Positions 46,623 to 55,951 are shown, counted from the first letter of the stretch. The stretch: 64,000 nucleotides of DNA from Antarctobacter sediminis (GCF_019218285.1 NZ_JAHUZG010000001.1:1302001-1366000); one strand, 5' to 3'. The notes: generated by a model from the letters alone, not told the origin. A program made the numbers and translations.

Positions 46623-46766
46623 TTACTTGTACTTGCCTGTGTAGACCGGCTCGACCGAGATGGGCTCGGGATCGACCACGATGTACTCTTCTTCTTCCTG
46701 CTGCGCGCAAGCGGAAACGCCGGCGATGACAGCAAACATGGCAAGCAGTTTGATGCTCTTGGACAT
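46623..46766 (-). CDS. 47-aa acidic lipoprotein
   Basis: A very small gene: MSKSIKLLAMFAVIAGVSAC (lipobox GVSAC, Cys at 20), then AQQEEEEYIVVDPEPISVEP and VYTGKYK. AGGAG lies 6 nt before the ATG. The mature lipopeptide is 28 residues, strongly acidic with a basic end, and should sit at the outer membrane. I recall similar short lipoproteins beside carboxylase genes in other Rhodobacteraceae, but cannot verify this here. Confidence 0.7.
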   Translation of the reverse strand: MSKSIKLLAMFAVIAGVSACAQQEEEEYIVVDPEPISVEPVYTGKYK

Positions 46767-46980
46767 CTTCTACTCCTGTCTAGTGCAACGAAACATTCAG
46801 CGCGCAAGCGCCCTGCCTGTCCCCGTTCAGAGGTTTCGATTGCTTGGGTGCAATCAGTGACGAACCTACCTGAGCGCCATGGAAAAAGATATGCCGACCG
46901 TGCCAACGAATCGGCCTGTGACTCAGAAGTCGCAGAAACTTGTCCACATGAGAGTCTCATCGCAAGATATTGTGGAGTCA

Positions 46981-47475
46981 TTAAAAAGCCTCCCAGATGC
47001 AGAGGTCGTTTTCGACGAGAAAGCTCTCGAAGAACTGGGTGACATTCGGCGTCATTTCGCCGAAGGCCACCGGTTCCGACATCAGTGTGATGACAATACG
47101 AACCGGCGCGCTGCCGGTTTCGATGACACGCGGCAGGGCATCCTGCACGCAAAGCTGTTCGATATCGCCGGCCATCGCCTCGTAGGCAAGCCCGCCCCGA
47201 GCCAGTTCCGGCACAAGGTAGCGGACCCGCCAATCCGGTGGCTGGGCGATCATGTCGTGATAGGCAAAATCCAGCCCCGTTCCCGGCAAGACATCCGCCA
47301 GCGGAATGTCCCGCGCCGCCACCGGAGCGGCGCAGGCCATCGCAAGCAAAATACCGGAAAGAAAGCTGAAATTCAGGCGGCAGCCCCGGCACCGACAGGT
47401 TGCCCCATCAGCTCCTCCCACCGGGGCCGCCATGGCATCGGGCGCACCCGGTGCCGAATTCCACAAGCGCCTCAT
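46981..47475 (-). CDS. DUF6497-like secreted protein
   Basis: 164 aa. GGAGG lies 7 nt before the ATG at 47475, whose ATGA overlaps the preceding stop. An unusual 32-residue head with CRCRGC precedes the hydrophobic signal (LNFSFLSGILLAMACAAPVA). Mature domain: WRVRYLVPELARGGLAYEAM, DIEQLCVQDALPRVIETG, IVITLMSEPVAFGEMTPNVT, QFFESFLVENDLCIWEAF. The ending 'TQFFExF...CIWExF' is the DUF6497 signature as I know it. A shorter start at 47433 would still keep the signal. Third gene of the pccB transcript. Confidence 0.68.
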   Translation of the reverse strand: MRRLWNSAPGAPDAMAAPVGGADGATCRCRGCRLNFSFLSGILLAMACAAPVAARDIPLADVLPGTGLDFAYHDMIAQPPDWRVRYLVPELARGGLAYEAMAGDIEQLCVQDALPRVIETGSAPVRIVITLMSEPVAFGEMTPNVTQFFESFLVENDLCIWEAF

Positions 47476-47816
47476 CGGGCGCCCTCCGCCGCCCAGGTCA
47501 GCCAGCGTGCGCGATGCGCCGGGCTGTCGAGCAGTTCCTTGATCTGGTTTTCTGCGTCCCGAGGCGCGCGCCCTGTAAGGCGGCCACCGGCGCGAACCGT
47601 CATTCCGACTTTCGTCGTAGAAATTTCTACCACCGGGGAGAAACCGCGCAAGTGCTGAAATTTGCGCCAAAGGTCCTGACGCACCTGGCGGGCCAGTCTG
47701 GAAGCCTTTGCAGGCGGAAACTCGCTCATCGCGGAAATGTCAAACCGCGGCGGCCACTGGCGGGCCAACACGTAGCTGTCGGTGTTTTCGCTGATATGCC
47801 AGCCATTCCGCTTCAT
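47472..47816 (-). CDS. Conserved hypothetical protein in the pccB operon (second gene after pccB)
   Basis: 114 aa from ATG 47816, which overlaps the upstream stop as ATGA; an in-frame ATG four codons earlier (47828) is also possible. Basic protein, WHISENTDSYVLARQWPPRF then KASRLARQVRQDLWRKFQHL and a C-terminal WLTWAAEGAR. No recognised fold. It overlaps both neighbours by 4 bp, so translation of the three small genes is coupled to pccB. Confidence 0.65.
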   Translation of the reverse strand: MKRNGWHISENTDSYVLARQWPPRFDISAMSEFPPAKASRLARQVRQDLWRKFQHLRGFSPVVEISTTKVGMTVRAGGRLTGRAPRDAENQIKELLDSPAHRARWLTWAAEGAR

Positions 47817-48271
47817 GCGTTTACCCATCGTTTAAGCCGCGCGAACAATCCGCGCTGGCGGGCCGCCTCTCGGGCGGCGATCATTTCCAGTTCCGGCTGC
47901 GCCTTTTCAAGGAACAGCATCGCATAGGGCAAAAGTGCCTCTTCGGGCCCCTCTTCCAGCCGCTTGAGCACCTTGTCATGTGGCACCGCCCGCAATGCCC
48001 CCGCCTTCAGCGAGAGCGGCTCTCGCGGGCCAGCGGCGACCCAGGCCCCCGCCCCGGCGCGGATGATAACCTCGCCGAGATAGCAAGAGGCCGCCACCAG
48101 CAGCAGACGGTTGTCGGCCCCACCCCGGTCCGCCCGCCCGAGATCGTCCAGAATGCGGTCGACCTGAGGCAGGCTGTCGAGGCTGTAATCCAGCGCCCGC
48201 CCGTAAGCGTCGCGCGCGGTTTTGACAAAAGCCTCCGCCAGTTGCGGCGCCTTATCCGGGCTGGGGACCAT
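47813..48271 (-). CDS. Conserved hypothetical protein directly downstream of pccB
   Basis: 152 aa, helical, with AFVKTARDAYGRALDYSLDS, RLLLVAASCYLGEVIIRAGA and a basic tail GLFARLKRWVNA. GGAG precedes the ATG by 8 nt and the gap to pccB is 18 bp, so it is part of that operon. It could be a small helical partner protein. I do not recognise a family with certainty. Confidence 0.65.
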   Translation of the reverse strand: MVPSPDKAPQLAEAFVKTARDAYGRALDYSLDSLPQVDRILDDLGRADRGGADNRLLLVAASCYLGEVIIRAGAGAWVAAGPREPLSLKAGALRAVPHDKVLKRLEEGPEEALLPYAMLFLEKAQPELEMIAAREAARQRGLFARLKRWVNA

Positions 48272-48289
48272 GACGGGTTCTCCGACGGG

Positions 48290-49822
48290 TCAGAGCGGGA
48301 TGTTGTCGTGCTTTTTCCAAGGCATCGTGCGCTTCTTGTCGCGCAGCATGGCAAAGGCACGGGCCACCCGCCGACGGGTCGAACGCGGCTGGATCACCTC
48401 ATCGACAAAGCCGCGCTCGGCCGCGATGAAGGGATTGGCAAAGCGATCTTCGTATTCGGCGGCATGGGCGGCGATCTTGTCCGGATCGTTCAGATCCGCA
48501 CGGAAGATGATCTCGGCCGCGCCCTTGGCCCCCATGACCGCGATCTGTGCCGTGGGCCATGCATAATTGACGTCGGCGCGCAGGTGTTTGGACGACATCA
48601 CGTCATAGGCACCGCCATAGGCCTTGCGCGTGATGACCGTGACCTTGGGCACCGTGGCCTCGCCAAAGGCGAACAGCAGCTTGGCACCGTGCTTGATGAC
48701 ACCGCCGTATTCCTGCGAGGTCCCCGGCAGAAAGCCCGGCACGTCCACAAAGGTCAGCAGCGGGATTTCGAAACAGTCGCAGAACCGCACGAAACGGGCC
48801 GCTTTCTTTGAACTGTCGATGTCCAGAACGCCCGCCAGAACCATCGGCTGGTTGGCGACCACACCCACGGTCTGACCTTCAAGCCGGATGAAACCGGTGA
48901 TGATATTGCCCGCGTGATCGGCCTGAATCTCGTAGAAATCGCCCTCGTCCGCGACCTTCAGGATCAGTTCTTTCATGTCATAGGGCATGTTGGGGTTGTC
49001 GGGGATCAGCGTGTCGAGGCTGGCCTCGACACGATCCACATCGTCAAAGAAGGGGCGCACCGGCGGCTTTTCACGGTTCGACTTGGGCAGGAAATCGACA
49101 AGCCGGCGAATCTCGGCCAGCGCCTCGACGTCGTTTTCAAAGGCCCCATCGGCGACCGAGCTTTTCTTGGTATGCGTGCCCGCACCGCCCAACTCCTCGG
49201 CGGTGACAACCTCGTTGGTCACGGTCTTGACCACGTCGGGGCCGGTGACGAACATGTAGGACGTGTCTTTGACCATAAAGATGAAATCGGTCATGGCGGG
49301 CGAATAGACCGCCCCCCCGGCACAGGGCCCCATGATGACCGAGATCTGCGGAATCACACCCGAGGCCTCGATATTGCGCTGAAAGATCTCGGCATAGCCG
49401 GCCAGCGAATCGACACCTTCCTGAATCCGCGCCCCGCCCGAGTCGTTCAGGCCGATGACCGGCGCGCCGTTCTGGATCGCCATATCCATGATCTTGCAGA
49501 TCTTCTGCGCATGGGTGGCCGAAACCGATCCGCCCAGAACGGTGAAGTCCTGACTGAAGACATAGACCATGCGCCCGTTGATCGTCCCCACGCCGGTCAC
49601 AACGCCATCGCCATAGGGGCGGTTCTTTTCCATGCCGAAATCGGTGCAGCGATGGGCGACGAAAGTGTCGTATTCCTCGAAACTGCCCTCATCGACCAAA
49701 AGCTCGATCCGCTCGCGCGCGGTCAGCTTGCCCTTGGCGTGTTGTGCGTCGATCCGCTTTTGCCCCCCGCCCAGGCGGGCATTCTCACGGCGGTCGTGCA
49801 GTTCCTGAATGATGTCTTTCAT
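48290..49822 (-). CDS. pccB: Propionyl-CoA carboxylase beta subunit (carboxyltransferase)
   Basis: 510 aa, crotonase-fold carboxyltransferase with N- and C-halves: [40 protein letters not shown] (N-half CoA site), [40 protein letters not shown] and [20 protein letters not shown] (C-half biotin site). It transfers CO2 from biotin on PccA to propionyl-CoA, giving (S)-methylmalonyl-CoA. Start 49822 on family length, with AAGGGG upstream. TTTGCAAA-type sites 65-125 bp upstream suggest ScfR control. Confidence 0.96.
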   Translation of the reverse strand: MKDIIQELHDRRENARLGGGQKRIDAQHAKGKLTARERIELLVDEGSFEEYDTFVAHRCTDFGMEKNRPYGDGVVTGVGTINGRMVYVFSQDFTVLGGSVSATHAQKICKIMDMAIQNGAPVIGLNDSGGARIQEGVDSLAGYAEIFQRNIEASGVIPQISVIMGPCAGGAVYSPAMTDFIFMVKDTSYMFVTGPDVVKTVTNEVVTAEELGGAGTHTKKSSVADGAFENDVEALAEIRRLVDFLPKSNREKPPVRPFFDDVDRVEASLDTLIPDNPNMPYDMKELILKVADEGDFYEIQADHAGNIITGFIRLEGQTVGVVANQPMVLAGVLDIDSSKKAARFVRFCDCFEIPLLTFVDVPGFLPGTSQEYGGVIKHGAKLLFAFGEATVPKVTVITRKAYGGAYDVMSSKHLRADVNYAWPTAQIAVMGAKGAAEIIFRADLNDPDKIAAHAAEYEDRFANPFIAAERGFVDEVIQPRSTRRRVARAFAMLRDKKRTMPWKKHDNIPL

Positions 49823-49886
49823 CTGCGGCCCCTTTTCGGTTTGTCGCGAAAATACAGGGGAAACCGCGCGCCTCAAGGATTTACTC

Positions 49887-49945
49887 GCAAATTTGCAAAT
49901 TCAGAAAACAATCCGAAGTGAAAAATGCAAATCTTCAAATTACAT
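49887..49945 (-). promoter_or_regulatory. Probable ScfR (PccR/RamB-type) operator between pccB and the MFS gene
   Basis: CGCAAATTTGCAAATT (49887-49902) contains a full TTTGCAAA palindrome at 49892-49899 and a flanking half. ATGCAAATCTTCAAATT follows at about 49925-49941. Work on Rhodobacter PccR describes TTTGCAAA-type paired sites, as I recall it. The AT-rich patch stands out in GC-rich surroundings. Confidence 0.5.
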
Positions 49946-49999
49946 GCTGTCAGCACGTAATGCATGGACATTTGCGCCGCAGCCCCCTACCCGTGTCGC

Positions 50000-51226
50000 A
50001 TGAGCCCGCATTCTCCGGCTCGGTTTCTGGACCGAAGCACACCGCCACATATAGCCACACTTGTTCTGCTGGCCGGCATGTCCGCGCTGGTGATGAATAT
50101 TTTTGTGCCGTCGCTGCAAATCATGGCCGATTGGTTCCAAACCGATTACGCGCTGATGCAGGCCTCGGTCTCGGGCTATTTGCTGGGCAACGCGGTGCTG
50201 CAACTGTTCATCGGGCCTGTTTCGGACAAGCTTGGACGGCGGCCGGTGATTCTTGGCGGGGTCGCGATCTTTATCCTTGCGACCATTGGCTGCCTGCTGG
50301 CCACCAATGTCGGGCTGTTCCTGTTCTTCCGCCTGATCCAGGCCTTCATCGTGGTTGCCATGGTCCTGAGCCGCGCCGTCGTGCGTGATCTCTATCCGCC
50401 GGACGAGGCCGCCTCGATGATCGGTTATGTCACCATGGGCATGTCCATCGTGCCGATGCTGGCCCCGGTTCTGGGCGGCTGGCTGGCCGAACAATTCGGC
50501 TGGCATTCGAATTTCTGGCTGATGCTGGCGCTTGGTATTGCAATGTACTGGCTGTGTCACCGTGATCTGGGGGAAACCAAGGCCCGCAGCGGCCTGACCA
50601 TGGCACAGCAGTTTCGCGAGTACCCCGAACTGTTCCGCAGCCCGCGATTCTGGGGCTATGCACTGGCCTGCGCCTTTTCCTCGGGCGCGTTCTTTTCCTA
50701 CGTGGGCGGTGCGTCATATGTGGGGATGGAAGTCTTTGGCCTCTCACCCACCGTCCTTGGGTTCCTCTTTGGCGCGCCCGCCGTGGGTTATGCGCTTGGA
50801 AACTACCTCTCGGGACGCTTCTCGGCGCGGATCGGCATCAACCGCATGGTTCTTTGGGGCGGGATGATCGTGACCGGCGGTATGGCGCTGTCACTGCTGG
50901 TCTTTGCCGCCGGTTTTGGCACCGCCTTCACCTTTTTCGGCTTCATGACCTTCGTCGGGCTGGGCAACGGGTTGACCATCCCCAATGCCACTGCCGGGGC
51001 GCTGTCGGTGCGCCCGCATCTGGCGGGCACCGCCTCGGGCTTGTCCGGCGCGATCATGCTGGGCGGTGGTGCGGCCCTATCGCAGCTTGCGGGAATGCTG
51101 CTGACCGATGGCGCCGGTGCCTGGCCGCTGTTGTGGATGATGTTCGGGTCCGGTCTCGCCTCGGTCATCGCAATTCTCGTGGTTATCCGACGGGCACGAC
51201 AGCTCAAGGGGCTGGACGTGGCCTGA
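50000..51226 (+). CDS. MFS transporter, Bcr/CflA drug-export family
   Basis: 408 aa, 12 predicted membrane helices. The MFS loop 2-3 motif reads GPVSDKLGRRPVIL (about 74-87), and loop 4 contains RLIQAFIVVAMVLSRAVVRD (motif C-like, Bcr type). It should export a small molecule by proton antiport. Start 50000 is chosen to begin the family-like N-terminus; an ATG at 49964 is possible, and neither has a good ribosome binding site. Its position between pccB and the regulator gene is unusual for this locus. Confidence 0.85.
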   Translation: MSPHSPARFLDRSTPPHIATLVLLAGMSALVMNIFVPSLQIMADWFQTDYALMQASVSGYLLGNAVLQLFIGPVSDKLGRRPVILGGVAIFILATIGCLLATNVGLFLFFRLIQAFIVVAMVLSRAVVRDLYPPDEAASMIGYVTMGMSIVPMLAPVLGGWLAEQFGWHSNFWLMLALGIAMYWLCHRDLGETKARSGLTMAQQFREYPELFRSPRFWGYALACAFSSGAFFSYVGGASYVGMEVFGLSPTVLGFLFGAPAVGYALGNYLSGRFSARIGINRMVLWGGMIVTGGMALSLLVFAAGFGTAFTFFGFMTFVGLGNGLTIPNATAGALSVRPHLAGTASGLSGAIMLGGGAALSQLAGMLLTDGAGAWPLLWMMFGSGLASVIAILVVIRRARQLKGLDVA

Positions 51227-51230
51227 CAAA

Positions 51231-51269
51231 GTTTGCATCTTTGCGAAATCAAATTCGCAAGACGCAAAC
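51231..51269 (+). promoter_or_regulatory. Large palindromic operator abutting the scfR start codon
   Basis: GTTTGCATCTTTGCGAA (51231-51247), a 6-nt centre, then TTCGCAAGACGCAAAC (51254-51269): a near-perfect inverted repeat in which each arm carries two TTTGC-like units. It ends one base before the regulator's ATG and leaves no room for a Shine-Dalgarno sequence, consistent with autoregulation. Confidence 0.6.
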
Positions 51270-51270
51270 C

Positions 51271-52671
51271 ATGGCCACCCAGAAACTCTATGCCGGCGCC
51301 AAGCTGCGCGACATCCGCACCCGCCTGAACCTCACGCAGAAGGATTTCGCCGCCAAGCTGGGAATCTCGCTGCCCTATCTCAACCAGATGGAAAACAACA
51401 ACCGTCCGGTCAGCACCACGGTGGTGCTGGCCCTCGCGCAAGAGTTCGGGTTCGACGTGACCGAACTGGGCCAGGGAGATGCGGAACGGCTGGTGACCGA
51501 TATGCGCGAGGCGCTGGCTGATCCGGTCTTTGGCGAGACCTCGCCGCAACTGGCGGACCTGCGGCTGACCGCTTCGAACGCACCGGTGCTGGCGCGGGCC
51601 TTCCTTGCCTTGCACCGCGCCTATCGGCAGACCCATGAACGTCTGGCCTCGCTGGACGAGGCGCTGGGACGTGAAGGGGCGCAATTGCAACCCAGCCCTT
51701 GGGAAGAGGTGCGCGACTTCTTTCACTACTGTGATAACTATATCGATGCGGTGGACCGGGCGGCAGAACATTTCGCCAAGCTGCACGGGACCGAGGCGGA
51801 CATGCGTGGCGCGGCCATCGAACGGCTGGAGGCGCGCGGGATCACCGTTCGCCTGTCACAGGGCGCGCCCATGCGCGCCTTTGACGAAGAGCGGCAAGAG
51901 CTTGTGCTGTCCTCGCTTTTGCCGGTCGAGACCCAGACCTTTCAGTTGCTGGTTCAGGTGGCCCTGTTACGACAGAACCAATTGCTGGACGCCACGCTGG
52001 ACCTTGCCCGGTTCCAGTCAGACGAGGCACGCGCCATCGCCAAGCTGGGGCTGGCCAATTACTTCGCCGGCGCCGCGATGATGCCTTACAAGGCCTTCCT
52101 CTCGGCCGCGCAGGAAACCCGGCACGACCTTGAACTGCTGGCCGCGCGGTTTGGCGCGTCGATCGAACAGGTCGCGCACCGCCTGTCGACGCTGCAACGG
52201 CCCGGGGCCAAGGGCGTTCCGTTTTTCTTTGTCCGCGTCGATCAGGCTGGCACGATCACCAAGCGCCACTCTGCAACGCGGCTGCAATTTGCCCGCTTCG
52301 GCGGGGCCTGCCCGCTGTGGAACGTCCACCGCGCCTTTGAAACGCCGGGGCGCTTCCTACGCCAGCTTGCCGAAACACCGGATGGTGTCCGCTATATCTC
52401 GCTGGCGGTGGATGTCTCGAAAACCGGAGGCCATTTCGGCGCGCCGGTGCGCCGCTATGCGATCTCTATTGGCTGCGAAGTGCGCCATGCCGCGGCGCTT
52501 GTCTATGCGGATGACATGGATTTCACCCGCGCCAGCGCCTTTGAACCCATCGGCATCAGTTGTCGAATCTGCGAGCGGACCAATTGCCACCAGCGCTCGG
52601 TCCCACCGCTGGAAAAGCGCCTGACCACCACGCCCAACCGCCGCGACGTGCTGCCCTACCGGCTGGACTGA
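51271..52671 (+). CDS. pccR: Short-chain fatty acyl-CoA regulator (ScfR family; PccR/RamB-like)
   Basis: 466 aa. N-terminal XRE helix-turn-helix (about 8-65: KLRDIRTRLNLTQKDFAAKL, YLNQMENNNRPVS), a helical middle, an IrrE/ImmA-like DUF955-type region (about 160-280), and the DUF2083-type C-terminus with the Cys cluster ISCRICERTNCHQRSVPP. This architecture defines ScfRs, which sense acyl-CoAs and switch propionyl-CoA or acetate assimilation genes. Proximity to pccB and matching TTTGC operators point to PccR. No ribosome binding site is visible: the palindrome above occupies the leader. Confidence 0.88.
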   Translation: MATQKLYAGAKLRDIRTRLNLTQKDFAAKLGISLPYLNQMENNNRPVSTTVVLALAQEFGFDVTELGQGDAERLVTDMREALADPVFGETSPQLADLRLTASNAPVLARAFLALHRAYRQTHERLASLDEALGREGAQLQPSPWEEVRDFFHYCDNYIDAVDRAAEHFAKLHGTEADMRGAAIERLEARGITVRLSQGAPMRAFDEERQELVLSSLLPVETQTFQLLVQVALLRQNQLLDATLDLARFQSDEARAIAKLGLANYFAGAAMMPYKAFLSAAQETRHDLELLAARFGASIEQVAHRLSTLQRPGAKGVPFFFVRVDQAGTITKRHSATRLQFARFGGACPLWNVHRAFETPGRFLRQLAETPDGVRYISLAVDVSKTGGHFGAPVRRYAISIGCEVRHAAALVYADDMDFTRASAFEPIGISCRICERTNCHQRSVPPLEKRLTTTPNRRDVLPYRLD

Positions 52672-52722
52672 CGCTGATCTTCGTTCCAGCCTGTCCGGAA
52701 ACGCGCCCGCGCTGCCGTGCCC

Positions 52723-53400
52723 TCAGGCACAAGAATGCCGGTTGGCGAGGTCTGCCATGACGGCGCAATCATCCCCGTTCAGCGGCCCCTGCCCCCATGG
52801 ACGGAACCGCAGGCGCACCGCGTTCAATACGTCATCTGCCCTTTCCAGTGTAGAATCATAGCCGAAACGCCTGCAATCGTCGCGAAAACGCCCCGCGTCC
52901 ACATCCTCGCCTCGCGCGTCCGACCAAATGGCAAGGCCCTGACGCGCCAGCCTTTGCCAATCGAAACGACCTCCCGGATCGGTCTTGCGCCCAAGCGCCG
53001 TGTCGGAATGGCCGACAACGCGTTCGGGCCGGATCGCCCAGCGCGACATGATCCCAGCCAGCAGCGCCTCCAGCGCGGCGATCTGCGGGTCCGGGAAAGG
53101 ATGAAACCCGGTATTCGCCAGTTCGATACCGATCGAGTGCGAGTTCACATCGGTCACAGCGCCCCAAGACCCGCGCCCGGCATGCCATGCCCGATGATCT
53201 TCGTGCACCAATTGCCACAATCGCCCGTCTTCGGCGATCACGTAGTGGCAGGACACTTCGCTTTCGGGGGCGCACAGCCAGTCACGCGCCGCTTCGGCGC
53301 TGGTCATGGCCGTATAGTGCAGAACGATCATGTCCGGCGCGGCCACACCGCGCCGGTCCCCGAAGTTCGGAGAGGCAAACCAAAGGGGTTCCGGCGTCAC
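52723..53400 (-). CDS. N-acetylmuramoyl-L-alanine amidase (AmpD-like)
   Basis: 225 aa, amidase_2 fold with zinc ligands in MIVLHYTAM (His about 27) and VVGHSDTALGRKTDPGG (His about 138, Asp about 149), plus SVEC-like NSHSIGIELANTG. No signal peptide, so probably cytoplasmic AmpD-type recycling of anhydro-muropeptides. Start uncertain: GTG 53400 puts SPNFGDRR near the N-terminus as in homologues; GTG 53448 is an alternative that would overlap the upstream gene by 40 bp. 8 bp downstream of the lipoprotein gene. Confidence 0.82.
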   Translation of the reverse strand: MTPEPLWFASPNFGDRRGVAAPDMIVLHYTAMTSAEAARDWLCAPESEVSCHYVIAEDGRLWQLVHEDHRAWHAGRGSWGAVTDVNSHSIGIELANTGFHPFPDPQIAALEALLAGIMSRWAIRPERVVGHSDTALGRKTDPGGRFDWQRLARQGLAIWSDARGEDVDAGRFRDDCRRFGYDSTLERADDVLNAVRLRFRPWGQGPLNGDDCAVMADLANRHSCA

Positions 53401-53408
53401 GGGGCGGC

Positions 53409-54113
53409 TCAGCCGCCGCGCACCGCGCGGAACGGTGCCGGATTCCACGAGCAGGCGAAACCGTCACCGTCCGGATCAAGACCTTTGCGGTCTTTCTCCG
53501 GCCCGCCGAGCGCAAGGAAATCCTCCTGCGCAAGATCAGCCGAGGTATAGGCAGAACAGGCCCGCTGATACCGCGCCTGCGCGTTAAAGCTCGACCGTTT
53601 GTACAGCGGCGTGCCCACCGGGTTGGTGGTCCGCAACGCGTATTCCACGATGTTCGGCGCATCGCTGCCGGGACGCTTGGGCAGCGCCTCTGGCTGAACC
53701 ACGGTATACTGCGCGCGGTTGCGTTCGATCAGCCGGGCGTCATCGGCAATGTCACGGGTGCGCGACACAGCGGTAAAATCGTTCTCGCCCGAGATGCCGC
53801 GCGCATTGGCAACCAACTGCGGCGGCGGGTTCGAGGGGTCCGCCTGAACCGGATCGACGCCGGAATTGTCCAGTCGCGCGGCGGCGGCAGCGCGTGCCTC
53901 ATCCCCGTCGATCGGGCCGGACTGCACGTCCGGCGCAACCGGGATCGGCCCCGCTTCGCCGTTCAACTGGGCGTCACGCCGGGCGGCATAATCGTCGTAG
54001 TTGCCGAACCCGACCCCTGCCCCGGGATCGGGCACACCCGCCCCGCTGTCGGGCACAGCCGGTTCACAAGCCGCCACGGCCAAGGCCGCCACAACCAAAA
54101 GATAGCTCCGCAT
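53409..54113 (-). CDS. Lipoprotein with C-terminal excalibur-like motif
   Basis: 234 aa. Signal with lipobox VAAC (about 13-16), then a Pro/Asp/Gly-rich spacer (about 17-60), a middle of unknown fold, and a C-terminal segment FLALGGPEKDRKGLDPDGDG followed by FACSWNPAPFR. DPDGDGFACSW is the calcium-binding-loop-like core of excalibur/extracellular nuclease-associated modules. Outer-membrane lipoprotein upstream of the AmpD-like amidase, same strand; a wall-associated role is a guess from that context. Confidence 0.68.
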   Translation of the reverse strand: MRSYLLVVAALAVAACEPAVPDSGAGVPDPGAGVGFGNYDDYAARRDAQLNGEAGPIPVAPDVQSGPIDGDEARAAAAARLDNSGVDPVQADPSNPPPQLVANARGISGENDFTAVSRTRDIADDARLIERNRAQYTVVQPEALPKRPGSDAPNIVEYALRTTNPVGTPLYKRSSFNAQARYQRACSAYTSADLAQEDFLALGGPEKDRKGLDPDGDGFACSWNPAPFRAVRGG

Positions 54114-54145
54114 CGTCTGTCCTGCCTGTTCTTTGACGACAGGCC

Positions 54146-55633
54146 TTACCACCATTTCGCGGGCTTTGCCACAAATCCGGCGGATTGCTCGAGCGCATAG
54201 GCGCAATTCAGCAGATCGCCTTCTTCCCACGGGCGTCCAATCAGTTGCAGCCCCAGCGGCAGCCCTTGCTTGTCCAGCCCGGCGGGAACCGAAATCCCCG
54301 GCAGCCCGGCAAGGTTCACCGTCACGGTAAAGACGTCGTTGAGGTACATCTGCACCGGATCGGCATCCTGCATCTCGCCAAGACCAAAGGCCGCCGAGGG
54401 CGTCGCGGGCGTCAGGATTGCATCCACACCCTGCGCGAACACATCCTCAAAGTCCTTCTTGATCAGCGTCCGCACCTTGCGCGCGCGGTTGTAATAAGCG
54501 TCGTAAAAACCTGCCGACAAAACATAGGTGCCCACCATCACGCGGCGCTTGACCTCGTCACCAAAGCCCTCGGCACGGGTCTTTTCGTACATTTCGACGA
54601 TGCCGTCGCCCTGGCTCAGCTTGGCACGGTGGCCATAGCGCACCCCGTCATAACGGGCGAGGTTGGACGAGGCTTCGGCCGGCGCGATCACGTAATAGGC
54701 CGGCAGGGCGTATTTCGTATGCGGCAGGCTGATATCGACGATTTTCGCGCCCGCATCCTCCAGCATCTTGCGGCCCTCGGCCCAAAGCGCGTCGATCTCT
54801 TCGGGCATGCCGTCCATACGGTATTCACGCGGAATGCCGATGATCTTGCCCTTGATGTCTCCGGTCAGCATGGATTCGAAATCCGGCACGGCCAGTTCGG
54901 CGCTGGTCGAATCCTTGGGGTCATGGCCGCACATGGCTTCCAGCATGATCGCGGCATCGCGCACATCCTTGGCCATCGGCCCCGCCTGGTCCAGCGACGA
55001 GGCAAAGGCCACGATGCCCCAGCGCGAGCAACGCCCATAGGTCGGCTTGATTCCGGTGATGCCGGTAAAGGCCGCAGGCTGGCGGATCGATCCGCCGGTG
55101 TCGGTGCCGGTGGCGCCAAGGCACAGATCCGCGGCCACGGCCGAGGCCGACCCGCCCGAAGACCCGCCCGGTGTCAGTTGCGCATCGTCATTGCCGCGCC
55201 GCCAAGGGTTCACCGCATTGCCATAACACGAGGTCTCGTTCGACGACCCCATGGCGAATTCATCCATGTTCAGCTTGCCCAACATGACCGCGCCCGCATC
55301 GAACAACTGGCTGGTCACGGTGGACTCATACTCGGGCTTGAACCCGCCAAGGATGTTGGACGCCGCTTGGCTCGCCACCCCCTTGGTGCAGAACAGGTCC
55401 TTGATCCCCAGCGGGATACCGCAGAGCGACGGCGCATCGCCCGCCTTGATCCGTGCATCCGCCGCAGCGGCCTGTTCGCGCGCGATCTCGGGCGTTTTGT
55501 GCACGAAAGCGTTCAACGCATCGGCCTTGTCGATGGCCGTCAGACAGGCCTCGGTCAGCTCGGCCGAGGTCACATCACCCTTGCGCAGCGCATCGCGCGC
55601 CTCGGCGATCTTCAGTTTCGTGAGATCCGTCAT
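54146..55633 (-). CDS. gatA: Aspartyl/glutamyl-tRNA amidotransferase subunit A
   Basis: 495 aa amidase-signature enzyme. Catalytic triad segments: [14 protein letters not shown] (Lys about 77), [20 protein letters not shown] (cis-Ser about 155) and [20 protein letters not shown] (nucleophile Ser about 179). It produces ammonia from glutamine for the transamidation of Glu-tRNA(Gln) and/or Asp-tRNA(Asn). The ATG overlaps the gatC stop (ATGA). gatB is not in the window. Confidence 0.96.
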   Translation of the reverse strand: MTDLTKLKIAEARDALRKGDVTSAELTEACLTAIDKADALNAFVHKTPEIAREQAAAADARIKAGDAPSLCGIPLGIKDLFCTKGVASQAASNILGGFKPEYESTVTSQLFDAGAVMLGKLNMDEFAMGSSNETSCYGNAVNPWRRGNDDAQLTPGGSSGGSASAVAADLCLGATGTDTGGSIRQPAAFTGITGIKPTYGRCSRWGIVAFASSLDQAGPMAKDVRDAAIMLEAMCGHDPKDSTSAELAVPDFESMLTGDIKGKIIGIPREYRMDGMPEEIDALWAEGRKMLEDAGAKIVDISLPHTKYALPAYYVIAPAEASSNLARYDGVRYGHRAKLSQGDGIVEMYEKTRAEGFGDEVKRRVMVGTYVLSAGFYDAYYNRARKVRTLIKKDFEDVFAQGVDAILTPATPSAAFGLGEMQDADPVQMYLNDVFTVTVNLAGLPGISVPAGLDKQGLPLGLQLIGRPWEEGDLLNCAYALEQSAGFVAKPAKWW

Positions 55634-55917
55634 TCCACCACCTTCGGCACTGCGAAAAAGCCCTCGCGCGCGTCGGGCGCATTGGACAGAACCTTGTCCT
55701 GCATGCCACCATCGGTGACACCATCCTTGCGCCGCTTCAGCCGCATCGGCGTGACCGACACCATCGGTTCCACACCTTCGACATCCACCTCGTTCAACTG
55801 CTCGATAAAGCCGAGGATGTCGTTGAAGGATTGGGCCAGCGCCGGCAGATCTTCTTCTTCCACCTTGATACGGGCCAGGTGCGCCACGCGCGCCGCGGTC
55901 TCGATGTCGATCGACAT
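55630..55917 (-). CDS. gatC: Aspartyl/glutamyl-tRNA amidotransferase subunit C
   Basis: 95 aa, usual length. [40 protein letters not shown] and [20 protein letters not shown] are the conserved GatC blocks. It wraps between GatA and GatB and stabilises the complex. First gene of the gatCA pair; 34 bp after the ceramidase-like gene. Confidence 0.94.
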   Translation of the reverse strand: MSIDIETAARVAHLARIKVEEEDLPALAQSFNDILGFIEQLNEVDVEGVEPMVSVTPMRLKRRKDGVTDGGMQDKVLSNAPDAREGFFAVPKVVE

Positions 55918-55951
55918 GGGGGCCTCTTAAACTGTGAATTCAGCGCAGGCT

